From NCBI GenBank assembly GCA_030628805.1, contig DAOVQG010000264.1:1-6590 (forward strand): a stretch of DNA of 6,590 nucleotides. Direction: 5' to 3'. Under the pieces are notes generated by a model. That model saw nothing but the letters and a program-made list of their open reading frames with translations. It was not told the DNA's origin and searched no databases. Below, piece by piece: positions 6,540 to 6,590 of the stretch. Every line of letters starts with the position of its first letter. The first letter of the stretch is position 1. The position numbers and the translations under genes are program-made. This DNA is from JAGMDK01 sp023128695 (GTDB taxonomy: Bacteria; Planctomycetota; Phycisphaerae; UBA1845; Fen-1342).

Positions 6540-6588
6540 TGGCTGACCGCTGAAAGCTGATTGCTGAAAGCTTGTTGCATACGGCTGA
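6540..6588 (-). repeat. Inverted heptamer array, seven phases
   Basis: On the plus strand the units read TGGCTGA, CCGCTGA, AAGCTGA, TTGCTGA, then two decayed units AAGCTTG and TTGCATA, then CGGCTGA. The 7-base phase is kept through the decayed units. On the minus strand this is TCAGCNN, the same unit as at 6411-6438, so the two arrays form an inverted pair around about 100 bases. The array may continue past the window end at 6590. Confidence 0.75.
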
Positions 6589-6590
6589 AC

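Noticed and set aside
6411..6588. CRISPR array
   Set aside because: The units are 7 bases with no spacers, and the two arrays are inverted; there is no 25-40 base direct repeat and no cas gene.

Overview
The window comes from a GC-rich bacterium, most likely a planctomycete and perhaps of the Phycisphaerae type. The evidence is a large secreted gingipain-like (C25) peptidase ending in a dockerin-like pair of calcium loops of the 'DxDxxDFxxFQ.CFG' style common in that group, several palindromic intergenic repeats, and widely spaced single genes rather than tight operons. The lineage call is an inference from protein style and cannot be proven from this window.

Layout. Positions 1-316 hold no gene but contain a short hairpin (16-36), an imperfect palindrome (31-141) and a small hexamer tandem repeat (203-232). 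argF (ornithine carbamoyltransferase) runs on the minus strand, 317-1252. The gap 1253-1758 carries a weak candidate argF promoter and a 161-bp nested inverted-repeat element (1483-1643). gatB (amidotransferase subunit B) runs on the plus strand, 1759-3315. A 167-bp gap separates it from the convergent peptidase gene, 3483-6377 on the minus strand. Upstream of that gene, 6411-6588, two arrays of a 7-bp unit (TCAGCNN) face each other in inverted orientation around a less GC-rich core.

Function. The three genes look functionally unrelated. ArgF serves arginine biosynthesis in the cytoplasm. GatB, with GatA and GatC encoded elsewhere, corrects misacylated Glu-tRNA(Gln) and/or Asp-tRNA(Asn). The third product is an exported multidomain cysteine peptidase. 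argF and gatB are divergent, gatB and the peptidase gene convergent, and no pair forms an operon.

I found no CRISPR array, tRNA, rRNA, transposase or obvious novel multi-gene system. The least explained signals are the three palindromic or repeat structures between genes and the domain chain of the peptidase.
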